A stretch of 26,689 nucleotides of DNA from Pseudomonadota bacterium (GCA_023392975.1 JAEWNA010000018.1:1-26689), one strand, 5' to 3'; shown: positions 1 to 8,210, counted from the stretch's first letter. A program made the numbers and translations. The notes: generated by a model not told the origin, from the letters alone.

Positions 1-983
1 GCCTGGGCCGGCTCGGCCTGCGGCGCCAGCGCGGCGAACTGGGCGGTGGAGGTTTCCAGCGGTTGGGCGGTGAGCTGCGCCAGGTTCAGCGGGACGACAT
101 GCTGCGACGGGGCGCCCAGGTCGCCGCGCACGGCGAACACGGTGCCGGGCGGGCCGGCGACGACATGGTCGATCGCCTCCAGTCCGCCGGCGCGGGCGGC
201 AACCAGCATCGACCCCGCGGCGCGACGGCGGGCGTCGTCGCCCTCCAGACCCGGAATCGCGCCGAGCGCATCATAGGCCGCGCGGAAACGGGCGTGCTCG
301 GGATGCGCGGGGTCGGCCAGCGTGCCGGCCGGGCCGGCGACGGCCACGCCCTCGTGGGCCGGGCCGCGCTTGTCGAGCGACATCAGCTTGTCGAGACCGT
401 CGCCGTTGCGGGTGATGTCGTGGATGCGGTCGTAGTTGCTGACCCCGTTGAGGTCGCGATAGGCGCGGCCGCCGGTCATCGCCTCGCGGGCGCTGTTGAA
501 GCCGACGATGTGCGCGGCCTTGAGGAAGCCGGCCACGCGCGCCGGCTTCTCGTCGTCGCCGATGATGCCCTGCTCGCGGGCGCGGTCGTAGGTCTTCTCG
601 GCGTTGATCCGGAAGGCACGGTCCTGCAGCTCGGGCGAGGCCTTGTAGGCATCGAGGCCCAGGCCCTGCTTCCAGTTGGACGCATCCTGCAGGAACTCGG
701 CCATGCCGCCGCTCTTGGCCCACGCCCACTCCGACCGCTGGCCGCTCATGGCCCGGTCGAGCTTGTCCTGGTCGAGATAACCGGCGGCGGCGAGAAAGGC
801 GGCACCGGCCTTGTAGCGACCGACGAATCCCAGCCGGTCGACCACGTCGTGATCACCGCCGCGGCTTTCGCTCAGCACGGTCGAGGCGATCAGTCTTCGG
901 GTGGTCGCGTCGTCGAGCGACGCGATGTTCCCCGCGTTGTACGCATCGGCAGTGGCCACTGCCTTCTGTCGAATATCAGCCAT
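1..983 (-). CDS. Probable T4SS effector with XVIPCD, lysozyme-like N-terminus (3' end outside window)
   Basis: The frame is open from the ATG at 983 to the window edge, giving 327 codons with no stop. GGAG lies 8 nt before the ATG. Residues about 224 to the end match the XVIPCD, the domain that recruits Xanthomonadales toxins to VirD4: a DPAHPEH start, then GLEAIDHV (family pattern GLxRIDHV) and FAVRG followed by a PSQHVV stretch (family pattern FAVQGxxxDPA), then a Gln/Ala-rich tail. The N-terminal part (residues 30-70) has an SES glutamate at 39 and GFVGRYKAG at 52-60, which resembles lysozyme or transglycosylase folds. A peptidoglycan hydrolase injected into rival bacteria is therefore the likely role. 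Residues 100-220 have no motif I can name. The effector assignment rests on the XVIPCD and is strong; the enzymatic activity is inferred. No T4SS structural genes are in the window. Confidence 0.85.
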   Translation of the reverse strand, partial: MADIRQKAVATADAYNAGNIASLDDATTRRLIASTVLSESRGGDHDVVDRLGFVGRYKAGAAFLAAAGYLDQDKLDRAMSGQRSEWAWAKSGGMAEFLQDASNWKQGLGLDAYKASPELQDRAFRINAEKTYDRAREQGIIGDDEKPARVAGFLKAAHIVGFNSAREAMTGGRAYRDLNGVSNYDRIHDITRNGDGLDKLMSLDKRGPAHEGVAVAGPAGTLADPAHPEHARFRAAYDALGAIPGLEGDDARRRAAGSMLVAARAGGLEAIDHVVAGPPGTVFAVRGDLGAPSQHVVPLNLAQLTAQPLETSTAQFAALAPQAEPAQ

Positions 984-1274
984 CCACCGATCTCCAATGG
1001 ATATTCAACGGTCGAATTTTTTGGCGATCCACCGGAGCCGCGGATGGCCCCGGACGTCACGCCGCGTTGTGGTCGCCGACGGATCGGACGACGTGGAACC
1101 GGATGGACCCTCTCGGTCGGTCGATGTGCCGCGGCGCCTGGCGCCTGCGGTCCGGGTGCGCCCCATACAGAATCGCACGCGGCAGGCTACCAAGTCCGGG
1201 CCCGCGAAGGAAGTCCCGGGCATCGGGGCCGCGGGCGCTTGCTAGACTGGCCCCCTTCCCGCCCGGACCCGTCC
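984..1274. promoter_or_regulatory. Divergent intergenic region between effector gene and membrane-anchored gene
   Basis: About 290 bp without a supported gene. The part next to the effector start (about 995-1030) is clearly more AT-rich than its surroundings, including an A/T run at 1016-1022, and probably holds the effector promoter reading leftward. On the plus strand a TAGACT -10-like element lies at 1243-1248, about 27 nt before the rightward ATG. I see no convincing -35 for either promoter and no operator-like repeat. Confidence 0.4.
1243..1248 (+). promoter_or_regulatory. Candidate -10 element (TAGACT)
   Basis: TAGACT, within GCTAGACTGG, lies 26 nt before the ATG at 1275. Similar elements precede the two M13 genes (TAGAGT at 10733, TACACT at 22143). 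No good -35 hexamer is visible. Confidence 0.35.
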
Positions 1275-1883
1275 ATGAAAAGTGCTGGCATCGCCCTGAT
1301 CTCCGCGGTCGGCCTGGTGGCCGGTATCCTGATCTACCAGGGCCTCAAGCCCGCTCCCCTGCATCCACCGACCGAAGCCCAGATCAGGACGGAGGTCGAC
1401 CGGCTCCAGGCCGAGGCGCAACGTTCGCACCCGGGCATGCCGGCCAGCGACGCCATGAAGGAAGTCGCCACCCGGCAGGCCAGGGAGGCCATGGCCCGGG
1501 GCGATGCCCGCAGCCGGGCGCAGACCGCAGCCGGCATCTTCTACGGCGCCTATCTGCTGAACACGCGCGCCCGCCCCGCCTGGTGCCGACAGCGCGGCGT
1601 CGATCTGACCCCCTTCGCACGGGCCTACGAGGCCGCGCACCACGACGAGCTGCTGCGCGCCCAGGCGATCTTCGCCGAAGCCGGGCTGAAGGTGGAGAGC
1701 TTCGCGCCGCAACTGGAGGCGCAGTTCCTCGGAATGGTCGAACAGGACATGCGCGATTTCTCCAGCGGCGCCCGGGTCCCGCTGACGGAGGCCTGCGGGC
1801 TGTTCAACGAGAAGGCGCCGCAGCTCGCGAAAGCCATCGCCCTGCCCCCGGAAGTGCGGCAGGCGCTGTTCGCCGCGCGCTGA
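1275..1883 (+). CDS. Membrane-anchored protein of unknown function, 202 aa
   Basis: I do not recognise a family. The ATG at 1275 is followed by a short hydrophobic segment (residues about 4-22) without a lipobox or clear signal peptidase site, so it is probably a signal anchor with the rest in the periplasm. The remaining 180 residues are rich in Ala, Gln, Glu and Arg and look helical. Two cysteines (in AWCRQRG and EACGLF) could form a disulfide. The upstream sequence has no strong Shine-Dalgarno, but starting here gives a sensible membrane segment; the longer open frame upstream is a GC-driven extension. It is divergent from the T4SS effector gene. Immunity proteins of such effectors act in the periplasm, so that role is conceivable, but nothing in the sequence establishes it. 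Confidence 0.7.
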   Translation: MKSAGIALISAVGLVAGILIYQGLKPAPLHPPTEAQIRTEVDRLQAEAQRSHPGMPASDAMKEVATRQAREAMARGDARSRAQTAAGIFYGAYLLNTRARPAWCRQRGVDLTPFARAYEAAHHDELLRAQAIFAEAGLKVESFAPQLEAQFLGMVEQDMRDFSSGARVPLTEACGLFNEKAPQLAKAIALPPEVRQALFAAR

Positions 1884-1897
1884 GCGGGCGCAGGCAC

Positions 1898-1915
1898 GCC
1901 GCTGGCCTCAGCGGC
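1898..1915. terminator. Possible bidirectional terminator hairpin
   Basis: GCCGCTG (1898-1904) pairs with CAGCGGC (1909-1915) across a 4-nt loop. It covers the 24-bp gap and the stop codon of the convergent DUF1223 gene. There is no U-tract on either side, so intrinsic termination is uncertain. Confidence 0.3.
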
Positions 1916-2660
1916 ACGCGGCCCCCGCCAGCCGCAGCGACTGCAGGATCCGGCCATCGCCGGCCTGGGCGAACGCGGTGAAATCACCCTCGACACCTGC
2001 CGGCAAGTCAATCGTCCGCGCCACCGCCGTCCCGTCCAGCCGCCACGGTCCCCACAGGTCGACGACCACGCGATCGTGATGGAGGGTGGCGCCGGAATTC
2101 TCGCCGGCACGGACCGCGCTGGTCCGCCCGTCCACGGTCCGCGCCAGCCAGACCTCCGACGCCGGGGTGCCCGGCACAGGCGCCGCACCCAGCCTGAGGA
2201 CGTCGCCATCCGGTCCGCGGGCCAGCGCCAGCGCGAGGCCCGCGCGCGCAGGCCCGGTCGAGGCCTCCAGCGCGCGCCGCAGCATGGGCGCCGCCCGCCA
2301 GGTCACCTGCACCTGCGGGCCGACCATCACCTGCGGGGTGTAGACGGTCGATCCGCCGGTGGCGGCGACCCGCTCGCGCTGGCGTTCGGTATGCCGCGGC
2401 GACGCGAAGCGGTCGGGCCAGCCCAGCGAATCCCAGTAGTCGACGTGGAAGGCCAGCCAGTTCGCGCCGTGGCCGCCGTCGGCGACGCGGCCCGAGAGCC
2501 AGCGATCGGCCGACGGACAGCTGCTGCAGCCTTCGGAGGTGTACAGCTCGACCAGCGGGACGGCACGGTCGCCGCTGCGCACGCTGCAATCGGGCGTCGC
2601 GGCGCCCGCCGTAGAAGCCCATGCCACCAGCACGGCCATGCAAAGGAGGGGTCGACGCAT
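1908..2660 (-). CDS. DUF1223 family secreted thioredoxin-like protein, 250 aa
   Basis: The ATG at 2660 is preceded by GGGAG at 6 nt. Residues 1-20 form a signal peptide (MRRPLLCMAVLVAW, ending near AGA-A), so the product is exported to the periplasm. The core starts with VELYTSEGCSSCPSAD; C45 and C48 form the CxxC of the thioredoxin-like fold typical of DUF1223. A further family feature is the HVDYWDSLGW segment, followed by a YTPQVMV stretch. The length is normal for the family. The biochemical role of DUF1223 is not established; a thiol-redox function is inferred from the fold and the CxxC. The gene is monocistronic, convergent with the unknown membrane protein and divergent from the patatin gene. 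Confidence 0.9.
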   Translation of the reverse strand: MRRPLLCMAVLVAWASTAGAATPDCSVRSGDRAVPLVELYTSEGCSSCPSADRWLSGRVADGGHGANWLAFHVDYWDSLGWPDRFASPRHTERQRERVAATGGSTVYTPQVMVGPQVQVTWRAAPMLRRALEASTGPARAGLALALARGPDGDVLRLGAAPVPGTPASEVWLARTVDGRTSAVRAGENSGATLHHDRVVVDLWGPWRLDGTAVARTIDLPAGVEGDFTAFAQAGDGRILQSLRLAGAACR

Positions 2661-2795
2661 GCTTGACTCCCGGTATCGAATCTTCGGAGGGACGCTCGAA
2701 AAGAGGCCGGCCTGAGGCGAACGGTTGCGCGCGATTCACGGCCGGGCGCGATTTGCTGCGATCATGCACGCGGTTTTCACGATGCTCGCCTTCAG

Positions 2796-3836
2796 ATGCA
2801 CCCCTTCATGCGCCGCTTCCGCCCCACCCTCGTCGCCTGCTGCCTCGTCCTGCTCGCCGCCTGCGGCGGCCCCACCCGGCCCACGCCTCCCGCACCCGCG
2901 GTCGTCGCGCCCCCGAAGCCGGTGAAGATCCGGATCGGTCTGGCACTCGGTGGCGGCGCGGCCAAGGGCTTCGCCCACATCGGCGTGATCAAGATGCTCG
3001 AAGCCAACGGCTTCAAGCCCGAGGTCGTGTCGGGCACCAGCGCCGGCAGCGTGGTCGGCGCGCTGTATGCCAGCGGCATGAACCCGTTCCAGATGCAGGA
3101 GAACGCGGTCGCCCTCGACCAGGCCGAGATCCGCGACGTCACCCTCTTCAACGGCGGCCTCGTCCGCGGCCAGAAGCTGCAGGACTACGTCAACCGCATG
3201 GTCGGCAACCGCCCGTTCGAGAAGCTCGCCCTGCCCTTCGCCGCGGTGTCGACGAAACTGGAGACCGGCGAGCGCATGGTGTTCGTGCGCGGCAACGTCG
3301 GCCAGGCCGTGCGCGCCTCGTGCAGCATTCCCGGCGTGTTCGAGCCGGTGAAGATCGGCGAGGTGCACTACGTCGACGGCGGCGTGGTCAGCCCGGTGCC
3401 GGTGGACGCCGCGCGCCAGCTCGGCGCGGATTTCGTCATCGCCGTGGACATCTCCACCAAGACCACCGGCGAGACGCCGAAGAACATGCTCGGCGTGGTC
3501 AACCAGTCGATCACGATCATGGGCCAGCGCCTCGGCGCGCAGGAAATGACCCGGGCCGACGTGGTGATCCGGCCGAAGGTCAACGACATCGGCGCCGCCG
3601 ATTTCGAGCAGCGCAATCGCGCCATCCTCGAAGGCGAGAAGGCCGCGCTGGCGGCGATCCCGCAGATCCGGGCGAAGCTCGCGCAGCTGCGCGCATCGCG
3701 CGAGCGCGCGGAAGCCGAACGCCTCGCCCGCGAACGCGCCGCCGAAGAGGCGAAGCAGCCGAAATGCGAAAAGCCCGGGCTGATCGGCGGGCTGTTCGGC
3801 AAGGACGAGACCTGCGAGGCGCCGGCGAAGCGCTGA
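2796..3836 (+). CDS. Patatin-like phospholipase family lipoprotein, 346 aa
   Basis: This is a serine acyl hydrolase of the patatin/RssA type. Residues 1-22 form a lipoprotein signal with lipobox LAAC (Cys23), followed by a Pro-rich linker to about residue 42, which suggests envelope anchoring. The patatin domain starts with the glycine-rich oxyanion loop LGGGAAKGFAH (51-61). It has the nucleophile elbow GTSAG (Ser82) and the catalytic aspartate in DGG (Asp194), so the Ser-Asp dyad is intact. Residues about 285-325 are a charged Arg/Glu/Ala helix, probably coiled. The C-terminus has two cysteines (PKCEKP, ETCEAP). A methionine at residue 5 is an alternative start; neither has a strong Shine-Dalgarno. 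The substrate, phospholipid or another ester, cannot be told from sequence. Confidence 0.92.
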   Translation: MHPFMRRFRPTLVACCLVLLAACGGPTRPTPPAPAVVAPPKPVKIRIGLALGGGAAKGFAHIGVIKMLEANGFKPEVVSGTSAGSVVGALYASGMNPFQMQENAVALDQAEIRDVTLFNGGLVRGQKLQDYVNRMVGNRPFEKLALPFAAVSTKLETGERMVFVRGNVGQAVRASCSIPGVFEPVKIGEVHYVDGGVVSPVPVDAARQLGADFVIAVDISTKTTGETPKNMLGVVNQSITIMGQRLGAQEMTRADVVIRPKVNDIGAADFEQRNRAILEGEKAALAAIPQIRAKLAQLRASRERAEAERLARERAAEEAKQPKCEKPGLIGGLFGKDETCEAPAKR

Positions 3837-3874
3837 CGCCTGCGCTGCCACGAGGCCCGACGGCCACAAGAACA

Positions 3875-3904
3875 AGAAAGGGCCGGCGATCGCCGGCCCT
3901 TTCT
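3875..3904. terminator. Bidirectional rho-independent terminator, perfect 30-bp palindrome
   Basis: AGAAAGGGCCGGCG followed by ATCGCCGGCCCTTTCT is its own reverse complement over 30 bp (centre GATC). It lies 39 bp after the patatin stop and 25 bp beyond the helicase stop on the other strand. The A and T flanks of the stem give a short U-tract in both directions, which suits the convergent gene pair. Confidence 0.85.
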
Positions 3905-3929
3905 CTGGTGACGCTACAGGACGCGCGGG

Positions 3930-5282
3930 TCAGGCGCGCGAATCGCGACGCCCGCCGGATCGCCCCTGCCCCGGGCCACGGCCCTGGCCGGGCTTCTGCC
4001 CCGTGTGCGCATGCGCATGCGCGCCACGATCGGCAGGCTTGCCGTGGCCGCGATTCCCAGGCTTGCGCGGCGGACGCTGGCCGCCGGGGCGTTGCTCCTG
4101 CGAGCGCGGCGCGCCCGGCGCGTTGGCGTCGAGACGGATCGGCCGGCTCGGCTCGAAACCGTCGACGGCTTCGAGCGCGATGTCCGCCTTCAGCAGGCGC
4201 TGGATCTGGCGCAGCAGCGGCGCCTCGTCCGGCGACACCAGCGAGATCGCTTCGCCCTGCGCACCGTTGCGACCGGTGCGGCCGATGCGGTGGATGTAGT
4301 CCTCGGCGACCATCGGCAGGTCGTGGTTGATCACCAGCGGCAGGTTCGGGATGTCGAGGCCGCGCGCGGCCACGTCCGTGGCGACCAGGATGCGCGCCTT
4401 GCCGGACTTGAACGCGTTCAGCGCCTTCTGCCGCGCGGCCTGGCTCTTGTTGCCGTGGATCGCCAGCGCCGGCAGGCCGGCGGTTTCGAGCTGCTCGGCG
4501 AGGCGGTTGCAGCCGTGCTTGGTCTTGCCGAAGACCAGGACCTGTTCGGTGTGGCGCGTGGTGAGGATGTCGATCAGCAGGTCGCGCTTGCGCGAACCGT
4601 CGACCGGGTGCGCGCGATGCTGGATGGTCGCGGCGATGGTGTTCTGCGCGGCGACCTGCACCTGCTTGGGATCGCGCATGAATTCCAGCGCGAGCTGCTT
4701 GATCCGCGGCTCGAACGTGGCCGAGAACAGCAGCGTCTGCCGCTCGGTCGGCACGCGCGAGAGGATGCGCTTCATCGCCGGCAGGAAGCCCATGTCGAGC
4801 ATGCGGTCGGCTTCGTCGAGGATCAGGATCTCGACCGCGTCGAGCTTGGCGCTGCCCTGCTGCATGTGGTCGATCAGGCGGCCCGGCGTGGCGACGAGGA
4901 TGTCGACGCCACGGCGCAGGTTGTCGATCTGCGGGCCCATGCCGGCGCCACCGAAGATCGTGGTGACGTTCAGACGCAGGTACTTGCTGTAGCCGCGCAG
5001 GCTGTCGGCGACCTGCACCGCCAGTTCGCGGGTCGGCACGAGGATCAGCGCGCGCGGCTTGCGCGGGCCGGAGGCCGGCTTGTTGCCTTCGGTCAGGCGC
5101 TGCAGCAGCGGCAGGCCGAACGCAGCGGTCTTGCCGGTGCCGGTCTGGGCACCGCCGAGGACGTCCTCGCCGGCCAGCACCAGCGGCACGGCCTGGCTCT
5201 GGATGGGTGTGGGCACGGTGTAGCCGGCATCGGCCAACGCGCGCAGGAGCGCGGGCGCGAGCCCGAGCGTTTCGAAGTTCAT
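3930..5282 (-). CDS. rhlE: DEAD-box ATP-dependent RNA helicase, RhlE type, 450 aa
   Basis: The ATG at 5282 is preceded by GGAG at 8 nt and starts the canonical MNFETLGLAP N-terminus; the frame stays open far upstream but that part is not conserved protein. All helicase motifs are present: Q motif (Gln28), motif I AQTGTGKT (Lys51), PTREL (83-87), TPGR (132-135), DEAD (156-159), SAT, VATDVAARGLD and HRIGRTGR. The C-terminal tail after about residue 375 is disordered and basic, rich in Gly, Arg, Pro and Gln, with a HAHAH stretch, as in RhlE-like helicases that use a basic tail for RNA binding. It probably remodels RNA in ribosome assembly or decay. The upstream gene encodes a putative RNA exonuclease, which fits RNA metabolism, but a leader of about 280 bp separates the two. 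Confidence 0.93.
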   Translation of the reverse strand: MNFETLGLAPALLRALADAGYTVPTPIQSQAVPLVLAGEDVLGGAQTGTGKTAAFGLPLLQRLTEGNKPASGPRKPRALILVPTRELAVQVADSLRGYSKYLRLNVTTIFGGAGMGPQIDNLRRGVDILVATPGRLIDHMQQGSAKLDAVEILILDEADRMLDMGFLPAMKRILSRVPTERQTLLFSATFEPRIKQLALEFMRDPKQVQVAAQNTIAATIQHRAHPVDGSRKRDLLIDILTTRHTEQVLVFGKTKHGCNRLAEQLETAGLPALAIHGNKSQAARQKALNAFKSGKARILVATDVAARGLDIPNLPLVINHDLPMVAEDYIHRIGRTGRNGAQGEAISLVSPDEAPLLRQIQRLLKADIALEAVDGFEPSRPIRLDANAPGAPRSQEQRPGGQRPPRKPGNRGHGKPADRGAHAHAHTGQKPGQGRGPGQGRSGGRRDSRA

Positions 5283-5560
5283 GTGATGGCTCCGGAGCAT
5301 CCCCACGGGATGCGATGTGTCACTCGGAGCTTTCCGACCGCGCTGCGAGCTGGAAGAAACGACGCACCGGTTGGCGGGTCGTGTTCGCGCGACGAAAGAC
5401 GTGCGGAGCGCGCTGTGCGGCGGGTGCCCGGAGGCCGACCCGTGGACAGCGGCGGCGAGAGGAAAACGGACCCGCCGTGCGCGAAACGGGGCGGATGCTA
5501 CGCGAAAACGGCGACGACCGCCAGCAGATGCCTGTTCCGGCGGGGTTTCCGGCGATCCGT
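5283..5560 (-). promoter_or_regulatory. Leader region of the helicase gene with candidate -10
   Basis: 278 bp between the exonuclease stop and the helicase start, with no supported gene. On the minus strand TAGCAT (plus 5495-5500, in a CGTAGCATCC context) is a -10-like element. If used, it would give an untranslated leader of about 200 nt. The self-complementary GCATCCCGTGGGGATGC (plus about 5298-5314) could form a hairpin just before the ribosome binding site. Long structured leaders are common for helicase genes controlled by cold or by autoregulation, but that is inference here. Confidence 0.35.
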
Positions 5561-6934
5561 TCAGACTTCCAGCACGAGCCCCGGCCGGGCCAGCGTGGCG
5601 GTGACGCCGTACCGCTCCCCGATTTCGCCGGCCAGCGCTTCCCGGGCCTTGTCCTCGCCGTGGACCAGCGCCAGCGGCGGCGGCGGCGAAAACCGCCCGT
5701 ACCAGTCCATCAGGCCGTGCTGGTCGGTGTGCGCCGAGAGGCCGCCGACGGTGTGCACGTGCGCGCCGACGCGGACGTCGTGGCCGTGGATCCTCACCCA
5801 CTTCGCACCGTCCACGATCCGGCGGCCGGTCGTGCCCTGCGCCTGGTAGCCGACGAAGACCACGTGCGTCTGCCGACGGTGCAGCCGGTGGCGCATGTGG
5901 TGCAGGATGCGGCCCGCGTTCGCCATGCCCGAACCGGCGATCACGATCAGCCCGCGTTCGATGCGGTTGATCGCCATCGATTCGTCGACGGATTCGGTGA
6001 TATGCAGGTTCGGCATGCGGAACGGGTTCGGCCGCTCGCGCCAGACCTGGCGGGCCTCCTCGTCGAAGAGGTCCTGGTGGCGGTCGTAGACCTCGACCAC
6101 CTTCGCCGCCATCGGGCTGTCGAGGAAGATCTGCCAGCGCGACATCTTCCATTCGTCCCAGTACTTCGCGAACCAGTACAGCAGCTCCTGGCTGCGCCCG
6201 ACCGCGAAGGCGGGGATCAGCACCGCACCGCCGCCGCGCCAGGCATCGTCGAGGATCTCGCCGATCTCCTCGACGGTGGCCGCGCGTTCGCGATGCAGCC
6301 GGTCGCCGTAGGTCGACTCCATCATCACCAGGTCGGCTTCGGTGATGACCGCCGGGTCGCGCAGGATCGGCGTGCCCTTCGGCCCCAGGTCGCCGGAAAA
6401 GACGAGCTTGCGGCCGGCGGCGCGCAGTTCGACGCAGCTCGACCCGAGGATGTGCCCGGCCTCGCGGAACGTCGCCTCGACGCCGTGCAGGACTTCGGTC
6501 GGCGCGTCGTAGGGCAACGGACGCAACTGGCGCAAGGCATCGCGCACGTCGTCCTTGGTGTACAGCGGCACGGCCTCCGGTTCGCCGCGATGGCGGTACT
6601 TGTTGGCGCGCGCCGCCTCGCTCTCGGCGATGCCGGCGGCATCCAGCAGCATGATCGGCATCAGGTCGGCCGTCGCCTTCTGCGCGTAGATCGGCCCGTC
6701 GAAGCCGCGCTTGACCAGCAGCGGGAGGCGGCCGATGTGGTCGATGTGGGCGTGGCTGACGACCAGCGCGTCGAGCGTCGAAGGTTCGAACGGGAACGCG
6801 TCGGCATTGCGCGCCTCGGCCTCCGGACTGCCCTGGATCATCCCGCAGTCGAGCAGCAGGCGTTGGCCGGCGGCCTCGACCAGATGCAACGAACCGGTCA
6901 CCTCGCCGGCGGCGCCCTGGAAAGTGATGCGCAT
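5561..6934 (-). CDS. MBL-fold beta-CASP RNA-processing exonuclease, 457 aa
   Basis: The ATG at 6934 has GGAG at 7 nt and gives the family start MRITFQGAAGEVTGS. The metallo-beta-lactamase motif SHAHIDH (His61, His63, Asp65, His66) binds the two catalytic zinc ions. Further metal-site segments are GHILGSS and FSGDLG. The middle holds a beta-CASP domain (ESTYGDR, IPAFAVGRSQELLY, SPMAAKVVEVY) and the C-terminus an RMMBL-like part (VHTVGGLSAHTDQ, LVHGE). This architecture is that of YSH1/CPSF73-related bacterial ribonucleases, which act as 5'-3' exo- or endonucleases. The length is usual for the family. The substrate RNA is unknown. The gene faces the same way as the helicase downstream. Confidence 0.92.
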   Translation of the reverse strand: MRITFQGAAGEVTGSLHLVEAAGQRLLLDCGMIQGSPEAEARNADAFPFEPSTLDALVVSHAHIDHIGRLPLLVKRGFDGPIYAQKATADLMPIMLLDAAGIAESEAARANKYRHRGEPEAVPLYTKDDVRDALRQLRPLPYDAPTEVLHGVEATFREAGHILGSSCVELRAAGRKLVFSGDLGPKGTPILRDPAVITEADLVMMESTYGDRLHRERAATVEEIGEILDDAWRGGGAVLIPAFAVGRSQELLYWFAKYWDEWKMSRWQIFLDSPMAAKVVEVYDRHQDLFDEEARQVWRERPNPFRMPNLHITESVDESMAINRIERGLIVIAGSGMANAGRILHHMRHRLHRRQTHVVFVGYQAQGTTGRRIVDGAKWVRIHGHDVRVGAHVHTVGGLSAHTDQHGLMDWYGRFSPPPPLALVHGEDKAREALAGEIGERYGVTATLARPGLVLEV

Positions 6935-7027
6935 GCGTCGTCTCCGTTCAACTGATGGACACGATGGCGCAGATGGCCGGCGCCGACAAGAGGAGAGGAA
7001 GGGCCGTGTCGCGGGCCGCGAAACGAA

Positions 7028-7050
7028 GAAGGCCCGCAGCGCGGGCCTTC
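7028..7050 (-). terminator. Terminator of secreted-family gene 1
   Basis: GAAGGCCCGC (7028-7037) pairs with GCGGGCCTTC (7041-7050) around a 3-nt loop. On the minus strand it lies 27 nt after the stop at 7078 and is followed by the moderately T-rich TTCGTTTCG. Confidence 0.7.
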
Positions 7051-7077
7051 CGGTGGATCGACGGCGGTGCGTCGCGA

Positions 7078-8133
7078 TCAGCGGCCGGGCACCCGGCAGC
7101 AGACGTTGCCGCCGAAGACGCTCTGGTTGGAGGCGGTCGTGTTCTGCCAGGCGCAGAACGTGGGGTTGCCGACGGCGTTGGCGTTGTAGCCGCTGCCCTG
7201 GCTGTAGACGCCCGAAGCGGCGGTCCAGCAATAGGGCGTCACGGCGGTGTAGCCGGTCGGACAGCTCGGATTGTTGAAGAAGTTGGTGGTGTTGGCATTG
7301 ATGGTGAACGTCTGCACGGTCGTGTTCGTGCAGTTGAGGTTGGTCGCCTGCGGGTTGATGTAGTAGCCGACGATGTCCGCGACCAGGTGCGTCTGCGCGA
7401 AGGTATAGACCGACATCTCCGCGGTGGAGGCGCCCAGGTCGAGTTTCACGATCGCGAGGTTGCCGCGGATGTCGCCGGCGGTGTAGTTCACCGTCGCCGC
7501 GAGCGGCTGGGTCGCGAGATACGGGAACGCCGTGATGTAACCGGCAGCGCTGGGCGTGACCACGGTGAAGTTGATGACGGCGGCAGCGAAGTTGCCGGCC
7601 GCGCCCACCCCGTTGCAGTTGCCGGAATCGCCGCCCTGGCTGGTGTAGCTGGTGGTCTCGCTGACATCGAAGTTGCGGGTCGTGTTCGCCGCGATCGCGC
7701 CGCCCGCGACGCGGGTGTCGATGATGCGGCAGGGCGTGACCGGGACATAGACGAGATCGGTGGCGGCATCGCCCAGTGCCTTGGTCGCGGTCGCGAGCAC
7801 GGGCATGGCGCTGTTCATCGAGAGCCGGGCGTCGACGCCCTTGCCACTACGGTCGACCAGGAAGGCGTTGTTCATGTCTTCGAAGCTGCGCGCGTGCGCG
7901 GCCTTGGCGAGCGTGTCCAGCGACGCGTTCGCGAACAGCGGCCCCATGCGCCTCGCCCATTCGTGGACGTCGGCGCCCTGGGCCTTCTGGACGTGGACGC
8001 CCCACTTCGCGACGATGTCGTGGACGAGTTGTCCGCGCATCGACCTCGCAACCGGCGCGGCGCCCCAGGCCGTCGTGGACAGGACGGACAGCGCGATCGT
8101 CAGACCCGCGACGGTGGTGCGGATGCGTTTCAT
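7078..8133 (-). CDS. Exported Cys-rich family protein, copy 1, 351 aa
   Basis: The function is unknown. The ATG at 8133 is preceded by GGGGAA at about 7 nt. Residues 1-24 are a signal peptide ending near AWGA. A first module (about 30-115) is shared with the two neighbours (QLVHDIV, KWGVHVQ, ADVHEWARRMGP, then DMNNAFL). The core (about 128-270) contains PCRIIDTRVAGG (Cys135), then NFDVSE, INFTVVTPSAAGYITAFP, NYTAGDIRGNLAIVKL and THLVADIVGYY. This beta-rich domain resembles one found in many secreted proteins of soil bacteria. The C-terminal 80 residues carry CPTGY-X6-C, a 24-residue loop, then C-X17-CC. It has its own terminator. Asn, Thr and Ser enrichment fits an extracellular protein. Product certainty is high, role unknown. 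Confidence 0.9.
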   Translation of the reverse strand: MKRIRTTVAGLTIALSVLSTTAWGAAPVARSMRGQLVHDIVAKWGVHVQKAQGADVHEWARRMGPLFANASLDTLAKAAHARSFEDMNNAFLVDRSGKGVDARLSMNSAMPVLATATKALGDAATDLVYVPVTPCRIIDTRVAGGAIAANTTRNFDVSETTSYTSQGGDSGNCNGVGAAGNFAAAVINFTVVTPSAAGYITAFPYLATQPLAATVNYTAGDIRGNLAIVKLDLGASTAEMSVYTFAQTHLVADIVGYYINPQATNLNCTNTTVQTFTINANTTNFFNNPSCPTGYTAVTPYCWTAASGVYSQGSGYNANAVGNPTFCAWQNTTASNQSVFGGNVCCRVPGR

Positions 8134-8210
8134 GGATGTTTCCCCGATGGTGATGTCTGGTGGTCGACCAGGCCGTCCTGGGGCCGACCCGGTATCACCC
8201 CCCATAACGG

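Noticed and set aside
63..1883. 606-codon plus-strand open frame covering the effector gene and the small membrane protein.
   Set aside because: The first 400 codons are antisense to the XVIPCD gene and have low-complexity Ala/Val/Gly/Arg composition. Only the part from 1275 reads as a normal protein.
2661..2795. Sigma-70 promoters in the divergent gap between the DUF1223 and patatin genes.
   Set aside because: TTGCTG at 2753 has no acceptable -10 at 16-18 bp, and a GATACC on the other strand would place the transcript start inside the ribosome binding site.
4005..5849. 614-codon plus-strand open frame opposite the helicase gene.
   Set aside because: It is a GC-driven shadow. The opposite strand holds every DEAD-box motif, and this frame shows biased Arg/Val/Asp/His content without motifs.
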